The notes under the pieces were generated by a model. It worked only from the letters and a program-made list of their open reading frames with translations, did no database searches and was not told the origin of the DNA. From the NCBI RefSeq assembly GCF_018614585.1, contig NZ_JAGGOI010000003.1, positions 124,001-188,000 of the forward strand: a DNA stretch of 64,000 bases, in the 5' to 3' direction. Positions 8,459 to 15,488 of the stretch are shown here, in pieces. Each line of letters starts with the position of its first letter. Positions within the stretch are counted from its first letter, which is position 1. This DNA comes from Streptomyces sp. ISL-1. GTDB taxonomy: Bacteria; Actinomycetota; Actinomycetes; Streptomycetales; Streptomycetaceae. A program made the position numbers and the translations under genes.

Positions 8459-9621
8459 CCGGCCACCTCGCGCACGCCCTCGTCCACCCGTACGTCGTCG
8501 AAGGCGCCGCGCAGCACGGTGCGCTCCAGATCGTCGGGCCCGCTGCCGCCGCGCACATGGGCCACGAAGTCCTCCGCGATCTGGTGATCGTCGCGCCCCT
8601 TCAGCCGCTGTGCGTACGAGGCGACCGCGTCGTCGCCGGTCCGCTCGGGCTCGAAGACGAGGCTGAGGGTGTGCGGGAACCGCTCGGCCAGCCGCGCCAT
8701 CGGCTCGGCCGGGCGCACCGGGTCGGTGAGCGTCGCCTCGACGAACGACTGCTCGTGCAGGGCCAGTTCCGGGTCGTCGAGCAGTTCCTCCAGCGCGCCG
8801 CGCAGCCGGGCGAGCGGCCGGGGCACGGGACATTCGATGCGCTCGGCCTCGATCTCGCCCCGCGCGCCGAGGTCGATGAGCCACATCGTCTTGCGGTGCC
8901 GCGCCTCGGAGAAGGAGTAGGCGAGCGGCGATCCTGAGTAGCGCACGCGGTCGGTGATGGTCTGGCAGCCGTGCAGGTGTCCGAGCGCGACATAGTCCAC
9001 GCCGTGAAAGACGCCGGCGGGCACGGCGGACACGCCTCCGACGGTGATGTCCCGTTCGCTGTCGCTCTCTTCGCCGCCCGCCACGAAGGCATGGGCGAGG
9101 ACGACGGAACGGGTACCGGCCCCGCGCGTCGCGAGATCGGCCCGTACGCGCTCCATCGCCGCGCCGACGACGGCCTCGTGTCGTGCCTTGTCGGTCTTGA
9201 ACTCGTCCTTCACCAGGGCGGGTTCGAGATACGGCAGTCCGTAGCAGGCCACCGCGCCGTGCGCGTCACTCAGCAGTACGGGTGTGTCACACGCGGCCGG
9301 ATCAGTGCGCAGATGTATCCCGGCGCGATCGATCAGCCCCGCCCCGACGCCGAGCCGGCGCGCCGAGTCGTGGTTCCCGGAGATCATCACGGTCGGCACA
9401 CCGGCGGCGGCGAGCCGGTGCAGCGCCTTGTCGAACAGTTCCACGGCCGCGAGCGGCGGCACTGCCCTGTCGTACACATCTCCTGCGACCAGGACCGCGT
9501 CCACGTCGCGCTCGCGCACCGTCGCCACCAGGTGGTCGAGGAACGCCGCCTGGGCGTCGAGCATGCTCACCCGGTGGAACGACCGCCCCAGGTGCCAGTC
9601 CGACGTATGCAGGAATCTCAT
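8455..9621 (-). CDS. sbcD: Exonuclease SbcD, metallophosphoesterase nuclease subunit
   Basis: A 388-residue SbcD (Mre11-like). The phosphoesterase motifs are clear from the first residues: HTSDWHLG, LVAGDVYDRAVPP, MISGNHDSARRL, and the later VALGHLHGCQ with metal-binding histidines. A capping/SbcC-binding domain follows. It is first in a two-gene operon with sbcC, overlapping by 4 bases. A GATACT hexamer lies 12-17 bases before the ATG and could be the -10 box. Confidence 0.95.
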   Translation of the reverse strand: MRFLHTSDWHLGRSFHRVSMLDAQAAFLDHLVATVRERDVDAVLVAGDVYDRAVPPLAAVELFDKALHRLAAAGVPTVMISGNHDSARRLGVGAGLIDRAGIHLRTDPAACDTPVLLSDAHGAVACYGLPYLEPALVKDEFKTDKARHEAVVGAAMERVRADLATRGAGTRSVVLAHAFVAGGEESDSERDITVGGVSAVPAGVFHGVDYVALGHLHGCQTITDRVRYSGSPLAYSFSEARHRKTMWLIDLGARGEIEAERIECPVPRPLARLRGALEELLDDPELALHEQSFVEATLTDPVRPAEPMARLAERFPHTLSLVFEPERTGDDAVASYAQRLKGRDDHQIAEDFVAHVRGGSGPDDLERTVLRGAFDDVRVDEGVREVAG

Positions 9622-9663
9622 GATCCCCGAGAGTATCGGTGGGGTCGGACATCACGGGTGGCT

Positions 9664-10290
9664 TCAGGCGTCTCCATACGCCTCACCGCCCAGCTCCAAT
9701 CGCGCCGTCCCCGCCGTGGAATCGGCGAGCCAGCCGCGGAAGGCGTCGACGTCGGCGTCGGGCAGGCCGATCTCGATGGTGACCGCCTCCGCGTACCGCA
9801 CCTCGCGCACATGCCGTCCGGTCGCCCGCAGATCGTTCTCCAGCTTGCCCGCCCGCTGGTGGTCGACGGTGACTGTGGCGAGCCGGAAGCGCTGCCGGGT
9901 GAGGGTGCCCAGCGCGTCCAGGGCTTCGCCGACGGCTCCGCCGTACGCCCTGATGAGGCCGCCCGCGCCGAGTTTCACTCCGCCGTAGTAACGGGTCACG
10001 ACGGCTACGACATAACGGACTTCGCGCCGCATCAGCATCTGCAGCATGGGCACGCCCGCCGTGCCGCCGGGTTCGCCGTCGTCGCTCGCCTTCTGCACGG
10101 AGGCGTCGGCGCCGATGACGTACGCGAAGCAGTTGTGCGTGGCGGTCGGGTGCTCCTTGCGGATGCGTGCGACGAATGCCTGCGCCTCTTCCTCGGTCGC
10201 GGCGGGCGCGAGCGCGCAGATGAAACGTGATCTGTTGATCTCGGTCTCGTGCACGCCCTCGCGGGCGACCGTCCGGTACTGCTCCTGCAT
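9664..10290 (-). CDS. YigZ/IMPACT family protein (UPF0029)
   Basis: A 208-residue protein of the YigZ/IMPACT family: an N-terminal UPF0029 domain with RSRFICALAPA, THNCFAYVIG and the conserved DGEPGGTAGVPML, then VTRYYGGVKLGAGGLIRAYG, followed by a ferredoxin-like C-terminal DUF1949 domain. The eukaryotic relative IMPACT binds Gcn1; the bacterial role is not settled. TAGGGT lies directly before the start, which suggests a leaderless or near-leaderless mRNA. Confidence 0.9.
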   Translation of the reverse strand: MQEQYRTVAREGVHETEINRSRFICALAPAATEEEAQAFVARIRKEHPTATHNCFAYVIGADASVQKASDDGEPGGTAGVPMLQMLMRREVRYVVAVVTRYYGGVKLGAGGLIRAYGGAVGEALDALGTLTRQRFRLATVTVDHQRAGKLENDLRATGRHVREVRYAEAVTIEIGLPDADVDAFRGWLADSTAGTARLELGGEAYGDA

Positions 10291-10352
10291 CCGGCCACCC
10301 TATGCGTCGCCCGGAGGGGAATGCTCCGCGCGGGCCGCCGGTTGTCCTGAGC

Positions 10353-10760
10353 ATGTACGCAGACGCAGAGACGATCCGCAGGATTCTGACCTCGACGGGC
10401 GAGACCTGGGCGGTGGTCGGCCTGTCCAACAACGAGGCGCGGGCGGCGTACGGCGTCGCCGATGTGCTCAAGCGCTACGGCAAGCGCATCGTGCCGGTGC
10501 ACCCCAAGGCCGAGACGGTCCATGGCGAGCAGGGCTACGCGACGCTCGCGGACATTCCCTTCGAGGTCGACGTCGTCGATGTCTTCGTCAACTCCGACCT
10601 CGCCGGCCAGGTCGCCGAGGAGGCCGTCGCGATCCGCGCGAAGGCGGTCTGGTTCCAGCTGGGTGTGATCGACGTGGAGGCGTACGAGCGCACGCTCGCG
10701 GGAGGGCTCGACATGGTGATGGACCGCTGCCCGGCGATCGAGATCCCGCGGCTCGGCTGA
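10353..10760 (+). CDS. CoA-binding (Rossmann) domain protein
   Basis: A 135-residue single-domain protein of the YccU/CoA-binding type. It has WAVVGLSNNEARAAYGVADVL as a nucleotide-binding loop, VPVHPKAETVHGEQGYATLADI, and the conserved AKAVWFQLGVID. These proteins resemble the CoA-binding domain of succinyl-CoA synthetase; their cell role is unknown. ATG at 10353 is chosen over a 17-codon longer form because the family begins here. Confidence 0.88.
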   Translation: MYADAETIRRILTSTGETWAVVGLSNNEARAAYGVADVLKRYGKRIVPVHPKAETVHGEQGYATLADIPFEVDVVDVFVNSDLAGQVAEEAVAIRAKAVWFQLGVIDVEAYERTLAGGLDMVMDRCPAIEIPRLG

Positions 10761-10802
10761 CCGGGCCCGCGCCTGCGGGTCGGGCCCGCGGCTCGGTGGA
10801 CC

Positions 10803-11357
10803 TCAGATCCCGAGGCCCTCGATGACCACCGCGCCCGGCAGCCCGGCGAACGCCTTCCCCGGCACGATCAGCTTTCCGCGCCGCCGGCCGCTGCCGATGA
10901 GTACCCACTCCGTGTCGACGACCGCCGAGTCCACCAGCAGCGGCCAGTCGGCGGGCAGCCCGATCGGTGTGATGCCGCCGTACTCCATACCGGTCTCGCC
11001 GGTCGCGGTGTCCATGGACGCGAACGACGCCTTGCGGGCGCCCAGTTGCTTACGGACGACGCCGTTGACGTCGACGCGCGTACTGGACAGGACAACGCAG
11101 GCGGCGAGCGAAGTCCCGCCGCCGCGCTTACCCGCCACGACCACGCAGTTCGCGGACATCTCGAGCAGTTCCCGCCCGTAGTGCTCCACGAAGACGGCGG
11201 TGTCGGCGATGTCCGGGTCGGTGTCGACGTAGATCAGCTGCTCGGCGGCCACGTCGCCGTGCCAGGCGCGCACGGCGTCGGCGACCGGCGGGGTGAGCAC
11301 GTCGAGGCAGTGGGGGGCGGGCCTGGCGTCGTCGAAGTTTCCGATGGGAGCGCGCAT
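10803..11357 (-). CDS. YbaK/EbsC (aminoacyl-tRNA deacylase-like) protein
   Basis: A 184-residue protein of the YbaK/ProX editing fold. CVVVAGKRGG carries the conserved lysine of the active pocket, and GGITPIGLPADWPLLVDSAV is the family's G-x-x-x-P-x-G stretch. Relatives clear mischarged tRNA, but many actinobacterial copies are untested. ATG at 11357 is used, three codons inside the longest frame. It ends convergent with the CoA-binding gene. Confidence 0.85.
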   Translation of the reverse strand: MRAPIGNFDDARPAPHCLDVLTPPVADAVRAWHGDVAAEQLIYVDTDPDIADTAVFVEHYGRELLEMSANCVVVAGKRGGGTSLAACVVLSSTRVDVNGVVRKQLGARKASFASMDTATGETGMEYGGITPIGLPADWPLLVDSAVVDTEWVLIGSGRRRGKLIVPGKAFAGLPGAVVIEGLGI

Positions 11358-11401
11358 ACGCCTCACGCTAACAGCGGTTCCTCCGAGTGCGATCGACCGT
11401 C

Positions 11402-11974
11402 TCAGCGCACCGGCGGGATGGAGACCGCCATCGTCATCTCAACCGTCTCGTCACCGTCGTTCCGGTACGCGTGCGAGACGTTCGCCTCGAAGGTGGCGGA
11501 CGTCCCGGCCGGTACGGCGTACGGTTCGCCGTCGACGACGAGGGTGAGTTCGCCCGCTGTGACATGGAGCAACTCGATCGTGCCTTCGGGGTGCGGGTCC
11601 GACTCGCTGCGTTCGCCGGGCATCAGCCGCCAGGCCCACAGTTCGAGCGGCCCTCGGCGCTCGGTGCCCACGAGTAGGGTGGTGAAGCTGCCGGTCGAGG
11701 TGGACCACATACGTACGGCCTGCTCAGGGGGTACGAGGCGGACCTGCGGGCCCTGCTCGTAGTCGAGGAGCGTGGTGATGCTGACGCCGAGTGCGTCGGC
11801 GAGCTTCACCGTGGTACCGACGCTCGGATTCGTACGTGCCTGCTCGATCTGGATGATCATGCCGCGGCTGACCCCCGCGCGGGCGGCGAGGGCGTCGAGC
11901 GTGAACCCCCGCTCGCTGCGCCAGCGCTTGAGATTGCGGGCGAGCGACTGCGTGAGCTGGTCGAGGTCCGTCAC
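11402..11974 (-). CDS. XRE-family regulator with C-terminal cupin sensor domain
   Basis: A 190-residue regulator: helix-turn-helix at about residues 8-62 (FTLDALAARAGVSRGMIIQI, NPSVGTTVKLADALGVS), then a cupin fold near 110-185 with HPEGTIELLHVTAGEL and FEANVSHAYRNDGDE. I chose GTG at 11974 because the family begins MTDLDQ; the frame runs on to a TTG at 12007. Cupin-XRE proteins usually sense a small metabolite. It is divergent from an EamA exporter, its probable target. Confidence 0.87.
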   Translation of the reverse strand: MTDLDQLTQSLARNLKRWRSERGFTLDALAARAGVSRGMIIQIEQARTNPSVGTTVKLADALGVSITTLLDYEQGPQVRLVPPEQAVRMWSTSTGSFTTLLVGTERRGPLELWAWRLMPGERSESDPHPEGTIELLHVTAGELTLVVDGEPYAVPAGTSATFEANVSHAYRNDGDETVEMTMAVSIPPVR

Positions 11975-12010
11975 ATTCCGTCCAATATTCTGAATGACAG
12001 AGTTCAATAA

Positions 12011-12050
12011 ACTGCACTACGCTGTGGTGCACCCGAACGTTCACTGCACT
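12011..12050. promoter_or_regulatory. Repeated ACTGCACT boxes in a divergent promoter
   Basis: ACTGCACT occurs at 12011-12018 and again at 12043-12050, 32 bases apart (about three helical turns), with a GTGCA inverted half-site between. The boxes lie in the 93-base gap between the cupin regulator and the EamA exporter and may be its operator. This is inference from position. Confidence 0.4.
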
Positions 12051-12067
12051 GTACTGCGAGGCCCGTC

Positions 12068-12934
12068 ATGACCGCACTGTTCGCCCTGGCCACGAGCTTG
12101 CTGTGGGGCCTGGCCGACTTCGGCGGCGGACTGCTGACACGACGAGCGCCGGCCCTCACCGTGGTCGTCGCCTCGCAGTCGGTCGCGGTGGTCGTCCTCG
12201 GTGCGATCGTGGTGGCCACCGGCGGCTGGCACGAGGCGGGAGCGCAGCTCTGGTACGCGGTCGCGGCGGGCGCCGTCGGCCCGGTGGCGATGCTCTCCTT
12301 CTACAAGGCGCTCGCGCTCGGACCGATGGGCGTGGTCTCCCCGCTCGGATCGCTGGGTGTGGCCGTGCCCATCGGTGTCGGCCTGATGATCGGCGAGCGG
12401 CCCGGGCTGCTCCAGTTCGCAGGCATCGCGGTTGCCGTGGCCGGCATCGTCCTGGCGGGCGGACCTGAGCTGCGCGGCGCGGCGGTGCAGCGGCAGGCGA
12501 TCGGGCTGACCCTGGTCGCCGCCTTCGGCTTCGGCGCGGTGATGACCCTGATCGCCGAGGCCTCGACCACCATCACGGGACTCTTCCTCGCGCTCTTCGT
12601 GCAGCGCGTCACCAATGTCGCGGTCGGCGGCACGGCACTGTACGCGTCGGTGAAGCGCGGGGCCCGGGCGCTGCCGGAGGACGGCGGGATGCGGGTCATC
12701 TGGTCCTCGCTCCCGGCCCTCGCCTTTGTCGGCCTCGCAGATGTCGCGGCCAACGGCACCTACTCCATCGCCGCGCAGAACGGTCCCGTCACGGTCGCCG
12801 CCGTACTGGCGAACCTCTACCCGGTGGTGACGGTGCTTGCGGCGCTGGTGCTCCTCAAGGAGCGGCTGCGCCTGGTCCAGGCGACCGGCGCGGGGCTCGC
12901 ACTGGTGGGCACCGTACTGCTGGCGGGCGGCTGA
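12068..12934 (+). CDS. EamA/DMT family transporter
   Basis: A 288-residue membrane protein with about ten hydrophobic helices in two EamA repeats; the second repeat begins near residue 150. The start at ATG 12068 follows a GCGAGG site by about 6 bases. Drug/metabolite transporters export amino acids, nucleosides or drugs; no substrate signature is visible. The divergent cupin regulator is the likely controller. Confidence 0.88.
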   Translation: MTALFALATSLLWGLADFGGGLLTRRAPALTVVVASQSVAVVVLGAIVVATGGWHEAGAQLWYAVAAGAVGPVAMLSFYKALALGPMGVVSPLGSLGVAVPIGVGLMIGERPGLLQFAGIAVAVAGIVLAGGPELRGAAVQRQAIGLTLVAAFGFGAVMTLIAEASTTITGLFLALFVQRVTNVAVGGTALYASVKRGARALPEDGGMRVIWSSLPALAFVGLADVAANGTYSIAAQNGPVTVAAVLANLYPVVTVLAALVLLKERLRLVQATGAGLALVGTVLLAGG

Positions 12935-12944
12935 GCAGCCCGGT

Positions 12945-13676
12945 TCAGCTCTCCTCCAACTCCGCGAGCGCCAGCAGCTGTTCGGGCGTGACGCCCGCCG
13001 GAATCGGCACGGGAGCGGGCGTACGCAGCGGGGGCTGCCAGCCGCGGGCCGGGTCCCAGCTCCTGACGACCCTGGCCGGGGCCCCGGCCACCACCGAGTG
13101 GTCGGGGACCTCTCCCCGTACGACCGCGCCCGCGGCGACCACCACATTGCGGCCGAGCCGCGCGCCCGGCAGGACCACCGCGCCGGTGCCCAGCCAGCAT
13201 CCGGGCCCGATCTCAACAGGCTCGGCACGAGGCCACTGCTTGCCGACCGGCTGGTGGGGGTCGTCGTAGCTGTGGTTGGTCGAGGTGATGTAGACGTACG
13301 GACCGCAGTACGTGTCCGAGCCGATGGTCACCCTGGTGTCGGCGATGACATGGCTGCCTCGGCCGAGGACCACGCCGTCGCCCAGCGTGAGGATCGGGTC
13401 GGGTCCCAGGTCCAGGCCCGGCATCATCCCCGCACTGAGCGTGACCCGCTCACCGATGATGCAGTGGTCGCCAAGCTCGATCCATGCCTCTCCGAAGACG
13501 GTGCCCTGCGGGAAGGCGAGCCGGGTGCCGTGGCCGAGCCGGCGGAAACTCAGGCGTCCCGGGTGCTCGGCGGTGACGGCGCCCGCCTCCTGCACCCAGC
13601 GCCAGCCGCGGTGGACGGCGCGCGCGAGGACGCGCCGCCGCCAGGCGGCGAGCGATGAGAACGTGTTTCTGTTCAT
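12945..13676 (-). CDS. Left-handed beta-helix acyltransferase
   Basis: A 243-residue hexapeptide-repeat transferase. The repeats run from about residue 65 to 205 (I-G-E-R-V-T, L-G-D-G-V-V, I-G-P-G-C-W and similar), with the acceptor-site histidine region ITSTNHSYDDPHQP and the C-terminal VVAGAPARVVRSWDP typical of maltose/galactoside O-acetyltransferase relatives. The substrate is probably a sugar or surface polymer. ATG at 13676 is used; a GTG four codons upstream is possible. It is convergent with the DMT gene. Confidence 0.82.
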   Translation of the reverse strand: MNRNTFSSLAAWRRRVLARAVHRGWRWVQEAGAVTAEHPGRLSFRRLGHGTRLAFPQGTVFGEAWIELGDHCIIGERVTLSAGMMPGLDLGPDPILTLGDGVVLGRGSHVIADTRVTIGSDTYCGPYVYITSTNHSYDDPHQPVGKQWPRAEPVEIGPGCWLGTGAVVLPGARLGRNVVVAAGAVVRGEVPDHSVVAGAPARVVRSWDPARGWQPPLRTPAPVPIPAGVTPEQLLALAELEES

Positions 13677-13982
13677 CGGCACCCGCACACGGTAGTCGGC
13701 CGGACCTGGCCCGATCGCGGTGGTGCGCTGTGATGTTCACCCCACGAAGCCGAAGCCGCTTACCACGGCGGCTCGCCGGGGTGTCTCACGTTCGAGTGCG
13801 AGTCCTCCGTTCTGAGGGCAGTCGAAGCACTCCGGTCTCACCAGCATCACCGCGTGGCTAGCATGAGCGCCACACACATGCGGAAGATCACCGTCAACTT
13901 GGTGCCGTACAGCCGTATGTGCGGCCGATGTGCGCTCGTCGGCCCCTCTGTTTCCCGCACTCGAGCAGCGAGGGATCGCGGA

Positions 13983-14762
13983 ATGTCAGTGCCAGTCGCC
14001 CCGAAACCGCACCGGATACGCACGCCGTGGCAGTTACCGCTCACGACACCACTGACGGCGCTCGTGGTGCCGGCTGCGATCGGCGGCGCGGTGATCACGG
14101 CGGCGCCGGATACGGCTCGCGCCTGGGTCGTGGGGACCGTCTCGGCCGCCTGGCTCGGTCTTGCCGTCACGGTCGTGGCCGCCGCGCTCTCCTCCCGGCG
14201 GCTGCGTGAAGCGGCGGCCGTGGCGCACGGCGAACTGTGTTCACTGCGCGGCCAGTTGGCGCAGGCGGCCGACGAGCTGGAGCGGGTGACGACGGTGACT
14301 CTGCCGGCCGCCGCCGCGCGTCTGCGCCGGGGCGCCTCGGCCGCAACCGTGCTCGCCGAGCTCGAACAGCCCACCGACGCACGGCTGCGGGTCCTCCTGA
14401 ACACGGCGGTACGGGAGTTGGCCGTCGATGAGCGGCGATCCGCCGCCGCCCCGGCCGGGCGGCCGGCCCGGAAACCCGACGCGCCGCCCCCCTCCGGCTC
14501 TGCCACCAGCACCGCGATCCCGTCGCAGGGCGCCCCCCGGGTGGCCACTGCGGGCAGGCTGCCGGTTCGGCCGCCCGGGCGCACCATGGCCGCCGCCGAA
14601 CGCGGCCGTACCAGGTCCGCCGCACCGGACGCGGTCCATGACTCGACCGGGCGCGATGCCGGTGCTCAGTTCGGCGCCTTCCACCGCTCGCTCAGGACCG
14701 CCCCGTCCGGCCCGCCCGTCCACCCGCACGAGAACGTCGAGACAGGAGGCACGGGCGGGTGA
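13983..14762 (+). CDS. Membrane protein resembling the N-terminus of a conservon-type sensor kinase, kinase core absent
   Basis: A 259-residue protein. Two hydrophobic segments (about residues 18-38 and 45-65) are followed by a charged helix and the stretch LPAAAARLRRGASAATVLAEL, then DARLRVLLNTAVRELAVDERR. From my memory of the family, this is the linker that precedes the dimerization and HATPase domains in Streptomyces conservon-like kinases. Here the protein instead runs into about 110 residues of Pro/Ala/Arg-rich disorder with no HATPase motifs. ATG at 13983 has GAGGGA 8 bases upstream. Its stop overlaps the roadblock gene start. Confidence 0.6.
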   Translation: MSVPVAPKPHRIRTPWQLPLTTPLTALVVPAAIGGAVITAAPDTARAWVVGTVSAAWLGLAVTVVAAALSSRRLREAAAVAHGELCSLRGQLAQAADELERVTTVTLPAAAARLRRGASAATVLAELEQPTDARLRVLLNTAVRELAVDERRSAAAPAGRPARKPDAPPPSGSATSTAIPSQGAPRVATAGRLPVRPPGRTMAAAERGRTRSAAPDAVHDSTGRDAGAQFGAFHRSLRTAPSGPPVHPHENVETGGTGG

Positions 14763-15247
14763 CCGGACTACCGGGCAGCACCCGCCCCACGCACCCGATG
14801 CAGACCACTGACAACAGCCTCGCCCCGCTTCTGGAAAGCCTGCTGGAACGGACCCCGGGGGCCCAGCACGCCCTGGTGCTCTCGCGCGACGGGCTGAAGC
14901 TCTGCTGGAGCCGGCATCTGACGCTCGACCAGGCAGATCAGCTCGCCGCCATCTGCTCGGGCATTCAGGCGCTCGCCCAGGGCGCCTCGGTCGAGTTCGG
15001 CAACGCCGGCGGCGGCGTACGGCATTCGATGACCGAGTTCTACGGCGGCCTGCTGTTCGTTGTAGAGGCGGAAGGCGGAGCGCATCTGGCCGTCGTGACG
15101 GAGGACGACGCCGATCCGGGCTTGGTCGGCCATCTGATGACCGAACTGGTCGAGCGGATCGGCGAACACCTGCGGGCCGAGCCTCAGCCGCCGTCCCCGG
15201 TCACGGCCCCCTCAAGCAGTGAGGGGCAACGCTCTCAAGGAGATTGA
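14759..15247 (+). CDS. Roadblock/LC7 domain protein (CvnB-like)
   Basis: A roadblock/LC7 protein: LVLSRDGLKLCWSRHLTLDQ, LAAICSGIQALAQGASVEFG, and a glycine-rich GGLLFVVEAEGGAHLAVV strand, as in CvnB partners of Streptomyces small GTPases. GTG at 14759 overlaps the upstream stop as GTGA (162 residues); ATG at 14798 would give 149. In full conservons a DUF742 protein and a GTPase follow; here neither does, since the next gene is on the other strand. Confidence 0.85.
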   Translation: MTGLPGSTRPTHPMQTTDNSLAPLLESLLERTPGAQHALVLSRDGLKLCWSRHLTLDQADQLAAICSGIQALAQGASVEFGNAGGGVRHSMTEFYGGLLFVVEAEGGAHLAVVTEDDADPGLVGHLMTELVERIGEHLRAEPQPPSPVTAPSSSEGQRSQGD

Positions 15248-15488
15248 CCGGCTCAGAGCCGTGCCCGGGGCCGGGCCCCCTTGCCGCGACGAGGGCAGCC
15301 ACCGAGGTGGGGATGTGGCGCACACTCGCCCGGCATTCCGGCAGCCCGGGCACAGCACCGAACGCGGGCACTCCGGCTCCCGCGATCAGACACGGCAACG
15401 GTGCATTCCGCTTTTCGGTGCCTGGAAACTAAGCCCGGATGTCGCCATGCTCCTATCCGTGCAGGCGATCCACGGATACGTAAATAAA

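Noticed and set aside
11402..12007. TTG start at 12007 for the cupin regulator
   Set aside because: GTG at 11974 gives the family N-terminus; the longer form adds residues with no homology.
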